From: Flavobacterium sp.
GTDB taxonomy: Bacteria > Bacteroidota > Bacteroidia > Flavobacteriales > Flavobacteriaceae
DNA: 64,000 bases
Assembly: GCF_039595935.1 (NCBI RefSeq)
Contig: NZ_JBCNKR010000004.1
Span: 805,001-869,000 of the forward strand
Direction of reading: 5' to 3'
Shown one piece after another: positions 45,829 to 55,403 of the stretch. The translations under genes were made by a program, and so were the position numbers. The notes beneath the pieces were generated by a model that saw nothing but the letters and a program-made list of their open reading frames with translations, made no database searches and had not been told where the DNA came from. The first letter of the stretch is position 1. Each line of letters starts with the position of its first letter.

Positions 45829-46920
45829 TTACATTTTATAAGGTGCTAATTTCTCCCAATTGAATATCACACCCGTGCCGGGATAATCCGGTGCTACTGC
45901 TCTGTGATTTTCTACCACCAAAGGACGTGTAGTATATTCGTCTATAGGGAAACTGTGTACTTCTAACCAACCTGAATTGGGTTGCGAAGAAACCAAACTT
46001 ACATGTAGTTCTTGCATTCCGTGAGAGCAAGCAGGAATATTGTGTTTATCGGCTAATCTAGCCGCTGCTAACCATCCTGTAATTCCACCACAATTGGAAG
46101 CATCAGGCTGAATAAAAGACAATTTTGCTTGGTCAAAAGCGTATTCAAATTCGTGAATGGTGTGTAAGTTTTCGCCCATTGCTAAAGGAAATCCAGTTTT
46201 ATCAACGATTTCGCCGTAGCCTTTGTAATCGTCTGGGATGATTGGTTCTTCAAACCAAGTAATATCGTATTGTTTGAAACCTTCAATGGCGCGAATTGCT
46301 TTTTCTTTAGACATGGAATAATTAGCATCGACCATAAAAGTTACGTCCGGACCAACAAATTCACGCACTGCTTTGATACGTTGTAGATCCTCTTCAAGAT
46401 TCTCACGTCCAATTTTAATTTTCACCGCTCTAAATCCAGCATCCATGTAGCCTTGCATGTTGCGCAAAAGCTTTTCAATTGGAAATTGCAAATCGATTCC
46501 ACCACAATACGCTTTACACGTATTGCCTTCACCACCTGCCATTTTCCAAAGTGGCTGGCCTGCTTTTTTACATTTAATGTCCCAAAGCGCAATATCAATC
46601 GTTGAAATAGCAAATGAAGCAATACCGCCACGACCTACATAATGTACGTGCCATTCCATGAAGTCGTAAATTCCATCAATATCAGTTCCATCTTTTCCCA
46701 CCAATACCGAAGCAAAATCATGCTCTACCATTGCTTTGATCGCGTAACCACCTTTACCGCCAGTATAGGTATATCCTGTACCTTCTGAACCATCTTCAAG
46801 TGTAATTGTAGTGGTAACCAATTCAAAATGAGAATGATCTCCGTGTTTTGCATCATTTAAAATTTCAGGTAACGGCACCTTAAATAATTGCACTTTTACA
46901 TTTTTAATTGCAGTATTCAT
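45829..46920 (-). CDS. 3,6-anhydro-L-galactonate cycloisomerase (enolase superfamily)
   Basis: A 363-residue mandelate-racemase/muconate-lactonizing-type enzyme. All hallmark residues are seen: K-x-K at Lys167/Lys169 (VKIKIG), metal ligands Asp198 (FMVDANYS), Glu224 (WFEEP) and Glu250 (AMGEN), and His300 (ACSHGMQE). In agar-degrading bacteria this family opens 3,6-anhydro-L-galactonate to 2-keto-3-deoxy-L-galactonate. It is last in the long minus-strand operon with the matching aldehyde dehydrogenase, two dehydrogenases, GH117 and GH2, which supports this over a galactonate dehydratase role. No signal peptide; cytosolic. Confidence 0.88.
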   Translation of the reverse strand: MNTAIKNVKVQLFKVPLPEILNDAKHGDHSHFELVTTTITLEDGSEGTGYTYTGGKGGYAIKAMVEHDFASVLVGKDGTDIDGIYDFMEWHVHYVGRGGIASFAISTIDIALWDIKCKKAGQPLWKMAGGEGNTCKAYCGGIDLQFPIEKLLRNMQGYMDAGFRAVKIKIGRENLEEDLQRIKAVREFVGPDVTFMVDANYSMSKEKAIRAIEGFKQYDITWFEEPIIPDDYKGYGEIVDKTGFPLAMGENLHTIHEFEYAFDQAKLSFIQPDASNCGGITGWLAAARLADKHNIPACSHGMQELHVSLVSSQPNSGWLEVHSFPIDEYTTRPLVVENHRAVAPDYPGTGVIFNWEKLAPYKM

Positions 46921-46935
46921 CTGTTACTTAATTTG

Positions 46936-49134
46936 TTATTTTAATTTTATCTTTATTTCTGCTGGTTTTGCAGCTCCTAAATTGGCGCTTCTGTGACTTG
47001 GTAATGCATTCGAAATTAGCAATTTATAATTTCCTTTGATCCATGTTTTTTCACCCTCTAAATTGGTTTGTTTTAAATCTTCTTCAGTCAGGTTAAATGT
47101 TAGCTTTTTAGTTTCTCCTTTATTTAATGGTACTCTTTGGAAACTTTTTAAGGCATAGAAAGGCAAAAAGTCTTTGGTGTCTTCGGGTACTAAGTACATT
47201 TGAATCACATCTTCATAATCTTTGTCCCCACTATTTTTTACATCTACAGACACTGAAATCCTTTTTCCTTTTTTGATAATTGTCTCTGAGGAGCTAGGAT
47301 TTTTAATTTCTAAAGTGCTGTACGAAAGTCCAAAACCAAACGGATACATCGGTTCTTCGGTCATGTATTTATAGGTTCTGCCTTTCATGCTATAATCATC
47401 AAAAGGAGGCAGCTGCTCCACATTTTTTGGAAAGGTAATTGGCAAGTGACCAGAAGGTGCTACATCGCCAAAAATGACATCAGCCACGGCATTTCCTCCT
47501 TGTTCACCTGGATACCACATCAAAACAATAGCATCAACATAAGGTTCTACTTCGTCTAATGAAACGGGACTTCCTGTTCCTAAAACCAAGATAAGCGGTC
47601 CTTTTTTGTTTTTACTTACTGCTTTTATATAATCAATTTGACTTTGCGGTAATTTTAAATCTTTACGGTCTCCTTTGTGTTCCGAAGCAATAGCATCCAC
47701 TTCTTCTCCTTCAATTTCGTTTGAAATACCCGCTACTAATACTGTTGCATCAACTGTTTTGGGCACTTGCACCGCCCAGTTCAATGGGTTTAAATTATTT
47801 TGAAAAGGCAATACTCCCAAACGATATTCTACAGAAGTTCCTAAAGATACCTTCTCGGTAATTCCTTCTAAAACGGTCACCATATTGGGCGCAGATCCAT
47901 AATAATTGGCCAACAATATATCTGTTGAAGCCGCGAACGAACCTGTAACATATAAGGTTTTAATATTTTTATCCAAAGGCAATACATTGTCCTTATTTTT
48001 CAACAGTACAATGGATTGCTGCGATGCTTTTCTGGCAACTGCTTTATGCGCATCGGAGTTGATTACTTCAATACCAATGGTATTGTATGGATTGCTTTCG
48101 TCTTTGTCAAAAAAACCTAATTGAAAACGAATTAAAAACAGTTTTTTCAAACGCTCATTAATCAACTCTTCGGTAATTAATCCTTTATCCAGCGCCGATT
48201 TTATATTTTTATAGACCCAACCACAGTTCAAATTCACTCCTGTTTTTAAAGCAAGTGCAGCGGCTTCCTCCACAGTTTTTACTTTTTTGTGTCCTTTCAT
48301 AATGTCCACTAGAGCACCACAATCAGATACGATATAACCCTCAAATCCCCATTGCTTTTTTAAGATGTCATCCATCAAAAGCTTGCTTGCATTGGCAGGA
48401 TCACCATAAACAGCATTGTAAGCCCCCATGATTCCTTGTACTTTCCCTTCTTGTACCAATGACTTAAAGGCTGGTAAATAAGTTTCGTACAAATCTAATT
48501 TGGAAGGATTGGCATTAAAACTATGACGCAATGCTTCCGGTCCAGAGTGTACGGCAAAATGTTTTGCGCAAGCGGTGGTTTTAAAATACTTAGGATCCTT
48601 ACCTTGTAAACCTTCTACAAAAGCAACTCCAATTTTGGAAGTCAAAAAAGGATCTTCACCATAGGTTTCTTGACCTCGACCCCAACGAGGGTCTCTGAAA
48701 ATATTGATATTGGGCGACCAAAAAGTCAATCCCGCATAAATACCCCTATTTCCAATTGATTTTGAAACTTGAAACTTGGCTCTTGCTTCATCCGAAATAG
48801 CGTTCGCCACTTCTTTAATCAAACTAGGATTAAAAGTAGCGCCCATCGCAATACCTTGCGGAAAAATAGTGGCTTTTCCATTTCGGGCAACACCGTGAAG
48901 TGCTTCGTTCCACCAATTGTATTCAGGAACTCCTAAACGAGGAATTGCAGGGGTATCTGAAGTAAATTGACCACATTTCTCATCAATAGTCATTGCATTC
49001 AGCAACAAATCAACCCTTTTTTCAAAAGACAATGATTCGTCAAACCATTTTTGGTGCTGACTTTTCACCGTTGATGCTGCTATTAAACAAGCGCAAAGGA
49101 TTATATTCGAAATGTATTTACTAAAAAACTTCAT
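46936..49134 (-). CDS. GH3 family beta-glycosidase, periplasmic
   Basis: A 732-residue GH3 enzyme with signal peptide (IILCACLIAASTVKS). Order: (beta/alpha)8 barrel (~30-350), alpha/beta sandwich (~380-590), fibronectin-III-like domain (~620-730). The nucleophile Asp is in GYIVSDCGALVDI, a variant of SDW found in xylosidase-type GH3 members; KHFAVHSG gives the conserved Lys-His pair. Specificity within GH3 is not readable, but in this operon a beta-galactosidase-type activity on agar or porphyran oligosaccharides is plausible. It follows the sulfatase gene by 19 bases and precedes the cycloisomerase gene by 15. Confidence 0.88.
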   Translation of the reverse strand: MKFFSKYISNIILCACLIAASTVKSQHQKWFDESLSFEKRVDLLLNAMTIDEKCGQFTSDTPAIPRLGVPEYNWWNEALHGVARNGKATIFPQGIAMGATFNPSLIKEVANAISDEARAKFQVSKSIGNRGIYAGLTFWSPNINIFRDPRWGRGQETYGEDPFLTSKIGVAFVEGLQGKDPKYFKTTACAKHFAVHSGPEALRHSFNANPSKLDLYETYLPAFKSLVQEGKVQGIMGAYNAVYGDPANASKLLMDDILKKQWGFEGYIVSDCGALVDIMKGHKKVKTVEEAAALALKTGVNLNCGWVYKNIKSALDKGLITEELINERLKKLFLIRFQLGFFDKDESNPYNTIGIEVINSDAHKAVARKASQQSIVLLKNKDNVLPLDKNIKTLYVTGSFAASTDILLANYYGSAPNMVTVLEGITEKVSLGTSVEYRLGVLPFQNNLNPLNWAVQVPKTVDATVLVAGISNEIEGEEVDAIASEHKGDRKDLKLPQSQIDYIKAVSKNKKGPLILVLGTGSPVSLDEVEPYVDAIVLMWYPGEQGGNAVADVIFGDVAPSGHLPITFPKNVEQLPPFDDYSMKGRTYKYMTEEPMYPFGFGLSYSTLEIKNPSSSETIIKKGKRISVSVDVKNSGDKDYEDVIQMYLVPEDTKDFLPFYALKSFQRVPLNKGETKKLTFNLTEEDLKQTNLEGEKTWIKGNYKLLISNALPSHRSANLGAAKPAEIKIKLK

Positions 49135-49153
49135 CTATTTTTATAATTATGCG

Positions 49154-50701
49154 CTACTTTAACTCAAGTTGTTGAACACCAGAATAAGCATCGCCCCGCA
49201 TTTTTTCAAAATCCTTCACCATTTCTGATAATTTCTTCGGATTTGATTTTGCTACATTATTTTTCTGAGCGGGATCTTTTTTTACATTGTATAATTGATA
49301 ACTTTTTTCCATTCCAGTTTCAATCTGAACGTCGGCTATTACAGCGGGACCTTCATAAGGTGGAATCATCAACCAATCTCCCTTTCTCAGTAATGTTTTT
49401 GTATTCGCTTCAAGTATCAAAGAAGTTCTTCCTTTATCACTTTTTCCTAAAAAAACAGGCAAAATATCTTGACTATCCGTTGGACTTGCCTTTGCATCAA
49501 TTAAGGTTGCCAATGAAGCCATCAAATCCATTTGACACACTAAGGCATCGGATACTTTTGGCTTAATCGTTCCTTTCCAATACGTGATGAAAGGAACATG
49601 AGCACCCGCATCTAACAGACTGTATTTGCCTCCTCTTAAACCTCCTTTGGGGTCATGATTTCCTAATTTTTCAACCGCATCATCTTCATATCCATCATTT
49701 AAAACTGGTCCATTATCACTAGAAAAAACAATCAAAGTATTCTCTAACATTCCTTCTGCTTCTAAACTTGCTACAAATTGACCAATTATCCAATCGGCCT
49801 CAAGGATTACATCGCCACGTGGTCCCATACCCGATTTACCTACAAAACGAGGATGCGGTGTTCTAGGAACATGAGGTTCTTGTAAAGCATAGTACAAAAA
49901 GAAAGGTTTGTTTTTGTGTTCTTTTACATAAGTGGTCGCTTTTGCTAAAAAATGATCCGCCATATCTACGTCTGACCATTTTGCAGATTGTCCCCCTTTC
50001 ATAAAACCAATTCTAGGAATTCCATTGACAATACTATTGTTATGTCCATGGTGCCATTTCATTTTTAGTAATTCAGGATTTTCAATTGCTGTAGGTTCTC
50101 CTGGGAAATTCTTATGGTAATTAACTTCAATTGGATCTTTAGGATCTAAGCCAACCACATTTCCATTCTCAATATAAACCGTAGGCACTCGATCTTGCGT
50201 TGCCGCCATAATATGTGAATAATCAAAACCTACTTCATTGGGTCCAGGAGAAATGTGTGCATTCCAGTTCACATTTCCTGTTCCTAAACCTAAATGCCAT
50301 TTTCCGATAACGGCAGTTTCATATCCTTTTGACTGAAAAACCTTTGCAATTGTTTCTTGCTCGGTAGAAATCAACAAAGGAGCTGTTCCTGGTAAAATTT
50401 TGGCATCTTTATTACGCCAAGGATACACCCCTGTTAAGATTCCATACCTACTTGGAGTACAAGTAGCAGAGGTCGCGTAACCATTTTTGAAAAGTATCCC
50501 CCCATTGGCCAACTTATCAATATTTGGTGTTTGCAATGCAGTAGCACCATAACAGCTTAAGTCTCCATAACCCAAATCATCAAGGTAAATTAAAACTACG
50601 TTGGGGCGAGTTGTTTTAGTAACCTTAGTCTGAGCCAAGCAAGTTGTAGCGATTGTTAAACAAAGAAACGTTGCAAGTTTTAAATAGGGGGTAATTTTCA
50701 T
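49154..50701 (-). CDS. S1 family (formylglycine) sulfatase
   Basis: A 515-residue exported type I sulfatase with a signal peptide ending near CLAQ. The formylglycine motif is CTPSR with Cys81; metal ligands lie in VVLIYLDDLGYGDLSCYG and VFSSDNGP. Activation needs a formylglycine-generating enzyme, which is not encoded in the window. In porphyran the natural target would be the 6-sulfate of L-galactose; exo or endo action cannot be decided. It is the only sulfatase visible and is embedded between the aldehyde dehydrogenase and GH3 genes of the long operon. Confidence 0.9.
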   Translation of the reverse strand: MKITPYLKLATFLCLTIATTCLAQTKVTKTTRPNVVLIYLDDLGYGDLSCYGATALQTPNIDKLANGGILFKNGYATSATCTPSRYGILTGVYPWRNKDAKILPGTAPLLISTEQETIAKVFQSKGYETAVIGKWHLGLGTGNVNWNAHISPGPNEVGFDYSHIMAATQDRVPTVYIENGNVVGLDPKDPIEVNYHKNFPGEPTAIENPELLKMKWHHGHNNSIVNGIPRIGFMKGGQSAKWSDVDMADHFLAKATTYVKEHKNKPFFLYYALQEPHVPRTPHPRFVGKSGMGPRGDVILEADWIIGQFVASLEAEGMLENTLIVFSSDNGPVLNDGYEDDAVEKLGNHDPKGGLRGGKYSLLDAGAHVPFITYWKGTIKPKVSDALVCQMDLMASLATLIDAKASPTDSQDILPVFLGKSDKGRTSLILEANTKTLLRKGDWLMIPPYEGPAVIADVQIETGMEKSYQLYNVKKDPAQKNNVAKSNPKKLSEMVKDFEKMRGDAYSGVQQLELK

Positions 50702-50717
50702 AATAATTGTGTATTAA

Positions 50718-52172
50718 CTAAGCTTTATGTCTAATGTAAAATGTTTTCTTTTCTAAATATTGTTCAAAACCATATTTACCATCTTCACCACCAGAACCAG
50801 ATAATTTATATCCGTTGTGGAAGCCTTGGTGCTGCTCACCATGACCACGGTTTACATAAATTTCTCCGTACTCTAATTCGTCATTACATTTCATAATCGT
50901 GTTCATGTCATTGGTAAAAACCATCGCAGCCAAACCATATTCACAATCATTGGCAAAACCAATAACTTCTTCAAAAGTTTTGAATTTTAAAACAGGTAAA
51001 ATTGGTCCAAAAGACTCTTCGTGAACAATAGTCATGTCTTGCGTAACATTGGTCAAAACAGTTGGTTCAAACCAATATCCCTTTTCAAATCCAGCACCCG
51101 TTGGTTTGTTTCCACCAGTGGCAACGGTTGCTCCTTCTTTGACACTCACAGCAACTAAATGTTCCATTGCTTTCAATTCCGCAGCGTTTACTTTTGGTCC
51201 CATATCTGTTTCTTCCAACATTGGATCACCTACTTTTAACGCTTTTACTTTTGGAATGAATTTTTCCATAAAAACATCATAGATATCCTCGTGCAAATAC
51301 ATACGTTCGTTACAAGTACACACTTGACCACAGTTGTCAAAACGCGAATGTAAGGCAGCATCTACAGCCGCATCGATATCAGCATCAGCAAAAACGATAA
51401 AAGGTGCTTTTCCTCCTAATTCTAATTGAACGTGCGTTAAGTTATCTGCTGCATTACGAGCAATATCCTGACCTACAGGTGTAGAACCTGTCATGGTAAC
51501 CATTTTAGTGATTGGGCTTTTTACCAAAGCATTCCCCATAGCTCTACCTGGACCTGTAAGAATGTTGATAACCCCCGCAGGAATACCTACTTTATTGGCA
51601 ATATTTCCTAACTCTAAAGTAGACAAAGGAGTTTCAGAAGTTGGTTTAATAACAATACTGTTTCCTGCAATCAAAGCCGGTCCTAATTTACGAGCCGCTA
51701 AAGCAAAAGGAAAGTTCCAAGCCGTGATGGCAACGATTACGCCACGAGGCACTTTCTGAATCCAAATTTGCTCATTGGCATTATCAGAAGGAATAATATC
51801 TCCTTCGATTCTACGAGCGCCTTCACAAGCATACTCGATAAAAGATGAAGCTACCGCTACTTCAAAACGAGCTACCTTTAATAATTTACCTTGCTCTTTT
51901 ACAATTAATTGTGCTAGGTATTCAGCATTTGCTTTAATTTCGTTCGAGAATTTATATAGTAACTCTGCTCTTTCTCTGGCAGGTTTTTTCTTCCACTCTT
52001 TTTGAGCTTTATCTGCAAAAGCTAAAGTTTCTAAAGCTTCTTCAGCAGTACCGTTTTGTACTCTTGCCACCACTTCTTCAGTTGCGGGACTTAAAACGTC
52101 AATTGTTTCTCCAGAAGTAGAAGTTCTCCACTCTCCGTTTATAAATAATTGGTATTCTTTAATTTCAGCCAT
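50718..52172 (-). CDS. Aldehyde dehydrogenase, probable 3,6-anhydro-L-galactose dehydrogenase
   Basis: A 484-residue NAD(P)-dependent aldehyde dehydrogenase of AldA/lactaldehyde-dehydrogenase type. Cys285 in FDNCGQVCTCNER is the nucleophile and Glu251 in QLELGGKAPF the general base; cofactor motifs are AWNFPFAL, KPTSETP and MTGSTPVGQ. With the cycloisomerase, GH117 and KDG enzymes in the same locus it is the expected first step of anhydrogalactose use, oxidising AHG to 3,6-anhydro-L-galactonate. An alternative is oxidation of another sugar aldehyde. It lies 25 bases behind the SDR gene. Confidence 0.88.
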   Translation of the reverse strand: MAEIKEYQLFINGEWRTSTSGETIDVLSPATEEVVARVQNGTAEEALETLAFADKAQKEWKKKPARERAELLYKFSNEIKANAEYLAQLIVKEQGKLLKVARFEVAVASSFIEYACEGARRIEGDIIPSDNANEQIWIQKVPRGVIVAITAWNFPFALAARKLGPALIAGNSIVIKPTSETPLSTLELGNIANKVGIPAGVINILTGPGRAMGNALVKSPITKMVTMTGSTPVGQDIARNAADNLTHVQLELGGKAPFIVFADADIDAAVDAALHSRFDNCGQVCTCNERMYLHEDIYDVFMEKFIPKVKALKVGDPMLEETDMGPKVNAAELKAMEHLVAVSVKEGATVATGGNKPTGAGFEKGYWFEPTVLTNVTQDMTIVHEESFGPILPVLKFKTFEEVIGFANDCEYGLAAMVFTNDMNTIMKCNDELEYGEIYVNRGHGEQHQGFHNGYKLSGSGGEDGKYGFEQYLEKKTFYIRHKA

Positions 52173-52197
52173 TTTACTCCAATTTTAAATATTAATA

Positions 52198-52968
52198 TTA
52201 ACGTCCCATCCAGCCACCATCAACAAGCATCGTTGTACCGTGCATGTAAGACGCTGCTTCAGAGCATAAGAAAACAGTTGGTCCAGCAAAATCTTCTGGT
52301 TTACCCCAACGACCTGCTGGTATTCTTGATAAAATAGATGCAGAACGAATTGGGTCATTACGCAAGGCTTCTGTATTATCAGTATCAATATATCCTGGAG
52401 CAATAGCGTTTACATTTACACCTTTACCTGCCCATTCGTTAGCAAAAGCCATTGTTAATTGACCGATAGCTCCTTTACTGGCAGCGTATCCTGGAACTGT
52501 AATTCCACCTTGGAATGTTAATAAAGAAGCTGTAAATACTACTTTGCCACTTCCTCGACCAACCATATCTTTACCAATTTCTCTAGTCAAGATAAATTGT
52601 GCATTTTGATTTACTTCGACTACTTTGTCCCACATTTCATCTGGGTGCTCTGCTGCTGGCGCTCTAAGAATAGTTCCTGCATTGTTTACTAAAATATCAA
52701 TCTGAGGAAAGTCAGCTTTGACAGCTTCAATAAAGGCATACAAAGACTCTCTATTACTAAAGTCACAAGCGTATCCTTTAAACTTTCTTCCTAAAGCAGT
52801 TACTTCTTTTTCAACTGCACTTCCTTCTGTTTCTAATGAAGCACTTACTCCAATCACGTCAGCACCAGCTTGCGCTAAACCAATAGCCATTGCTTTTCCA
52901 ATTCCTCTTTTGCAACCTGTTACCAAGGCTACTTTTCCTTTTAAACTAAATGTATCTAAAACACTCAT
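52198..52968 (-). CDS. SDR dehydrogenase, KduD-like (diketo-deoxygalactonate reductase)
   Basis: A 256-residue short-chain dehydrogenase. The cofactor motif is VTGCKRGIGKAMA; the active site is Ser148, Tyr161 and Lys165 (YAASK); NNAG is present. It resembles 2-deoxy-D-gluconate 3-dehydrogenase (KduD). In the agar route proposed for marine bacteria, 2-keto-3-deoxy-L-galactonate is oxidised at C5 and the resulting 2,5-diketo acid reduced to 2-keto-3-deoxy-D-gluconate; this SDR is a good candidate for the reductase and the neighbouring zinc-type enzyme for the oxidase step. Which enzyme does which is inferred. Confidence 0.85.
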   Translation of the reverse strand: MSVLDTFSLKGKVALVTGCKRGIGKAMAIGLAQAGADVIGVSASLETEGSAVEKEVTALGRKFKGYACDFSNRESLYAFIEAVKADFPQIDILVNNAGTILRAPAAEHPDEMWDKVVEVNQNAQFILTREIGKDMVGRGSGKVVFTASLLTFQGGITVPGYAASKGAIGQLTMAFANEWAGKGVNVNAIAPGYIDTDNTEALRNDPIRSASILSRIPAGRWGKPEDFAGPTVFLCSEAASYMHGTTMLVDGGWMGR

Positions 52969-53088
52969 TATCTTTTTTTTTTAAATTATTTATTCTTAGT
53001 ATTAAAAACGATTCCCGATACATTTCTTGCTCCTTTTCACTCCACAAAAAACACTCGAACAGACGTTTTTAATAATTACACTAACGGA

Positions 53089-54105
53089 TTACAATTGGCA
53101 GTCCATCAATACTTTTAATCCTTCTGGATTTTTGTCGATGTTTTCAAAAACCTGTTGAATATTACTTAACGGTTGTACATCGGTAATCATTTGTTCAAAA
53201 GGCAATTCGTTGGCAGTGATCAATTCAATTGACTTTTCATAATCTTCTTTCTCGTAAACACGCGCTCCGATTAAGTTTAATTCTTTCCAGAAAAATTTAA
53301 ACAAATCCACTTCTTTTTTAACCCCGTGTATAGCTACCATTACAATTCGCCCACGAATACCAGCTACCTCACACATGATATCTAAAGCGGGCTGTACACC
53401 AGCTACTTCAAATACAACATCAGCTCTGCGGTTTTCCGTTTTGCTCTTTACATATTCAACTAAATCGACCTCAATTGGACTTACAGCGTCAAAACCAAGT
53501 TCTTTTGCTTTTGCAATACGATTTGGATTTACTTCTGAAATAATAACCTGCGCCCCTACTTCTTTAGCTACCATGGCTACTAATAGTCCGATTGGGCCTC
53601 CTCCTAAAACGACTGCTGTTTCTCCTCTTACCAATCCACTTCTGCGAACATCGTGTGTTGCTACAGAAAGCGGTTCAATTAGTGCCGCTAATTTTAAATC
53701 TGTAGAAGCTTTTAATTTATGAAGGACGAAAGTGGGCACATTCCAATATTGTTGCATCGCACCTTCACTATCAATTCCGATAAACTTCAACTCTTCACAA
53801 ATGTGATTGAAACCTTTATCAGATGCTTTTACTTTTCTATCATCTAAAGGACGCACTACAATTTTGTCTCCCACCTCAAAATCCGTAACGCCTTCTCCAA
53901 CTGCATCTACCACACCTGACATTTCATGCCCGATTGTTTCTGGAATACTTACGCGTTTGTCCATCATTCCGTGGTAAATGTGTACATCGGTTCCACATAC
54001 TCCTACATAGGCAACTTTAATTCGTACTTCACCTTCAGCAGGTGCTACAATTTCTTTATCAATTACTGAAAAGGTTTTATTACCTTCATATCTAGTTGCT
54101 TTCAA
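53089..54105 (-). CDS. Zinc-type dehydrogenase, probable L-KDGal 5-dehydrogenase
   Basis: A 338-residue medium-chain dehydrogenase. Catalytic zinc ligands are Cys37 (GVCGTD) and His60-Glu61 (GHEMSG); the cofactor motif is VVLGGGPIGLLVAMVA. The structural zinc lobe is degenerate: where four Cys are normally found it reads RPLDDRKVKASDKGFNHICE with one Cys. Size and pattern resemble L-galactonate-5-dehydrogenase (LgoD/YjjN-type) and threonine dehydrogenases. In this operon it probably oxidises C5 of 2-keto-3-deoxy-L-galactonate; L-galactonate from porphyran L-galactose is an alternative substrate. Confidence 0.83.
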   Translation of the reverse strand: MKATRYEGNKTFSVIDKEIVAPAEGEVRIKVAYVGVCGTDVHIYHGMMDKRVSIPETIGHEMSGVVDAVGEGVTDFEVGDKIVVRPLDDRKVKASDKGFNHICEELKFIGIDSEGAMQQYWNVPTFVLHKLKASTDLKLAALIEPLSVATHDVRRSGLVRGETAVVLGGGPIGLLVAMVAKEVGAQVIISEVNPNRIAKAKELGFDAVSPIEVDLVEYVKSKTENRRADVVFEVAGVQPALDIMCEVAGIRGRIVMVAIHGVKKEVDLFKFFWKELNLIGARVYEKEDYEKSIELITANELPFEQMITDVQPLSNIQQVFENIDKNPEGLKVLMDCQL

Positions 54106-54129
54106 TTTATTTTTATTTTAATATTATTA

Positions 54130-55380
54130 TTATTTATGCATGTTTTCAGCTTTCTCTTCTTTTCCTTTAACTGATTTTTCACCTGGAGCCACGTGAGTTG
54201 TTTTTCTTTCCGATGAGAAACGCATGATACTTTGATAATTCCAGTTGTTGTATTTATGAGTGAGTCCCCAACGCAAAGCTTCGGTTGGCTCTTTTTCATT
54301 ATCGGCAGTTCTGTTTATACCAATGGCATGTGGAGCATCTTTTATAGAAGCTTTGATTTCAAAATTGATTCCGTCAGGTGACCACTGTATCGTGTTTTTT
54401 TCAGGTCCATCGGTCGTGATTAAGGAAGCAATTCCGCCATTATAAGGCCATACACAAATTTCGTGACCACTATTACTAATTGGGTTATAAGGTGATTTTA
54501 CATAAGGGCCAAGAGGATTATCTGCTATAGCAACCCCATGACGAATTTGACGACCACCGAAAGTCATTTCTTCTCCCATTTGTTCCCCTTTGTAATACAA
54601 ATAGAATTTTCCTTTATAAGGCAAAATACAAGGGTCGTGTGTTTTATGACTATCAAAATCCCCTTTTTTCTCTACCAGAAAACGGTTGTCTTCCGTACCT
54701 TTCCATATACCATTTTCAGCTGGGGCCAACACTGGAGCATCCAATTTTGTCCAAGGACCATCTGGCGAAGTTGACCAAGCCATACCTACTTTTTCTTTTA
54801 CACGTACATTGTATATTCCTTCGACAGTTTGGTAGCATAAATAATATTTTCCATCCCATTTCATGATTTCAACAGTAAAAACCGAACGATCATCGTAAGA
54901 ACCTTTTTTCCCTCTTGCCACTGCTATGCCTTCTTCTTTCCAAGTCCAACCATCTGTAGAAGTAGCGTACCAAATATCACATCGATCCCACGGAAATACT
55001 TTTTTATTTTCCATATCCCCACCAAAACCTTCAGTAGGTCCGGTGCTTTTAGAATACCACACATAATACTTGCCGTTTTCCTGGATAATTCCACTTGGAT
55101 CACGACGCACTACTCCCTCTTCATAAGCCAAATCACCTTTTAAGGTTTGTGGTTCACCAAATTCAATAAACCATTCGTTTCCTAAAGATTGATCCCATTT
55201 TAAGGCTCTTTTAGTAGCCGCACTTAAATGATCAACATCTTTAATACCATATTTGTCTTGATATTTTATAGCCAATTCTCTAAGCTCTTTCTCCTCTTTT
55301 TTAGACTGAGCTGTAGCCGATGTAAATGCCAACCCTAAAGAGAGCATGCCCATCATTACTGTTCTTGTTGTAGTATTCAT
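54130..55380 (-). CDS. GH117 alpha-1,3-(3,6-anhydro)-L-galactosidase, second type
   Basis: A 416-residue secreted protein with a signal peptide ending SATAQ and no lipobox, so soluble in the periplasm. The N-terminal arm [20 protein letters not shown] and the segment [20 protein letters not shown] are GH117 hallmarks and resemble the gut Bacteroides plebeius enzyme more than the lipoprotein at 18067. Other blade motifs are [20 protein letters not shown] and [13 protein letters not shown]. It removes terminal 3,6-anhydro-L-galactose from neoagaro-oligosaccharides. It lies between GH2 and the dehydrogenase genes, so substrate release and AHG metabolism are in one transcript. The C-terminal tail is charged and low-complexity. 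Confidence 0.87.
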   Translation of the reverse strand: MNTTTRTVMMGMLSLGLAFTSATAQSKKEEKELRELAIKYQDKYGIKDVDHLSAATKRALKWDQSLGNEWFIEFGEPQTLKGDLAYEEGVVRRDPSGIIQENGKYYVWYSKSTGPTEGFGGDMENKKVFPWDRCDIWYATSTDGWTWKEEGIAVARGKKGSYDDRSVFTVEIMKWDGKYYLCYQTVEGIYNVRVKEKVGMAWSTSPDGPWTKLDAPVLAPAENGIWKGTEDNRFLVEKKGDFDSHKTHDPCILPYKGKFYLYYKGEQMGEEMTFGGRQIRHGVAIADNPLGPYVKSPYNPISNSGHEICVWPYNGGIASLITTDGPEKNTIQWSPDGINFEIKASIKDAPHAIGINRTADNEKEPTEALRWGLTHKYNNWNYQSIMRFSSERKTTHVAPGEKSVKGKEEKAENMHK

Positions 55381-55403
55381 ACGTATCGTTTTTTTTAATT
55401 AGT

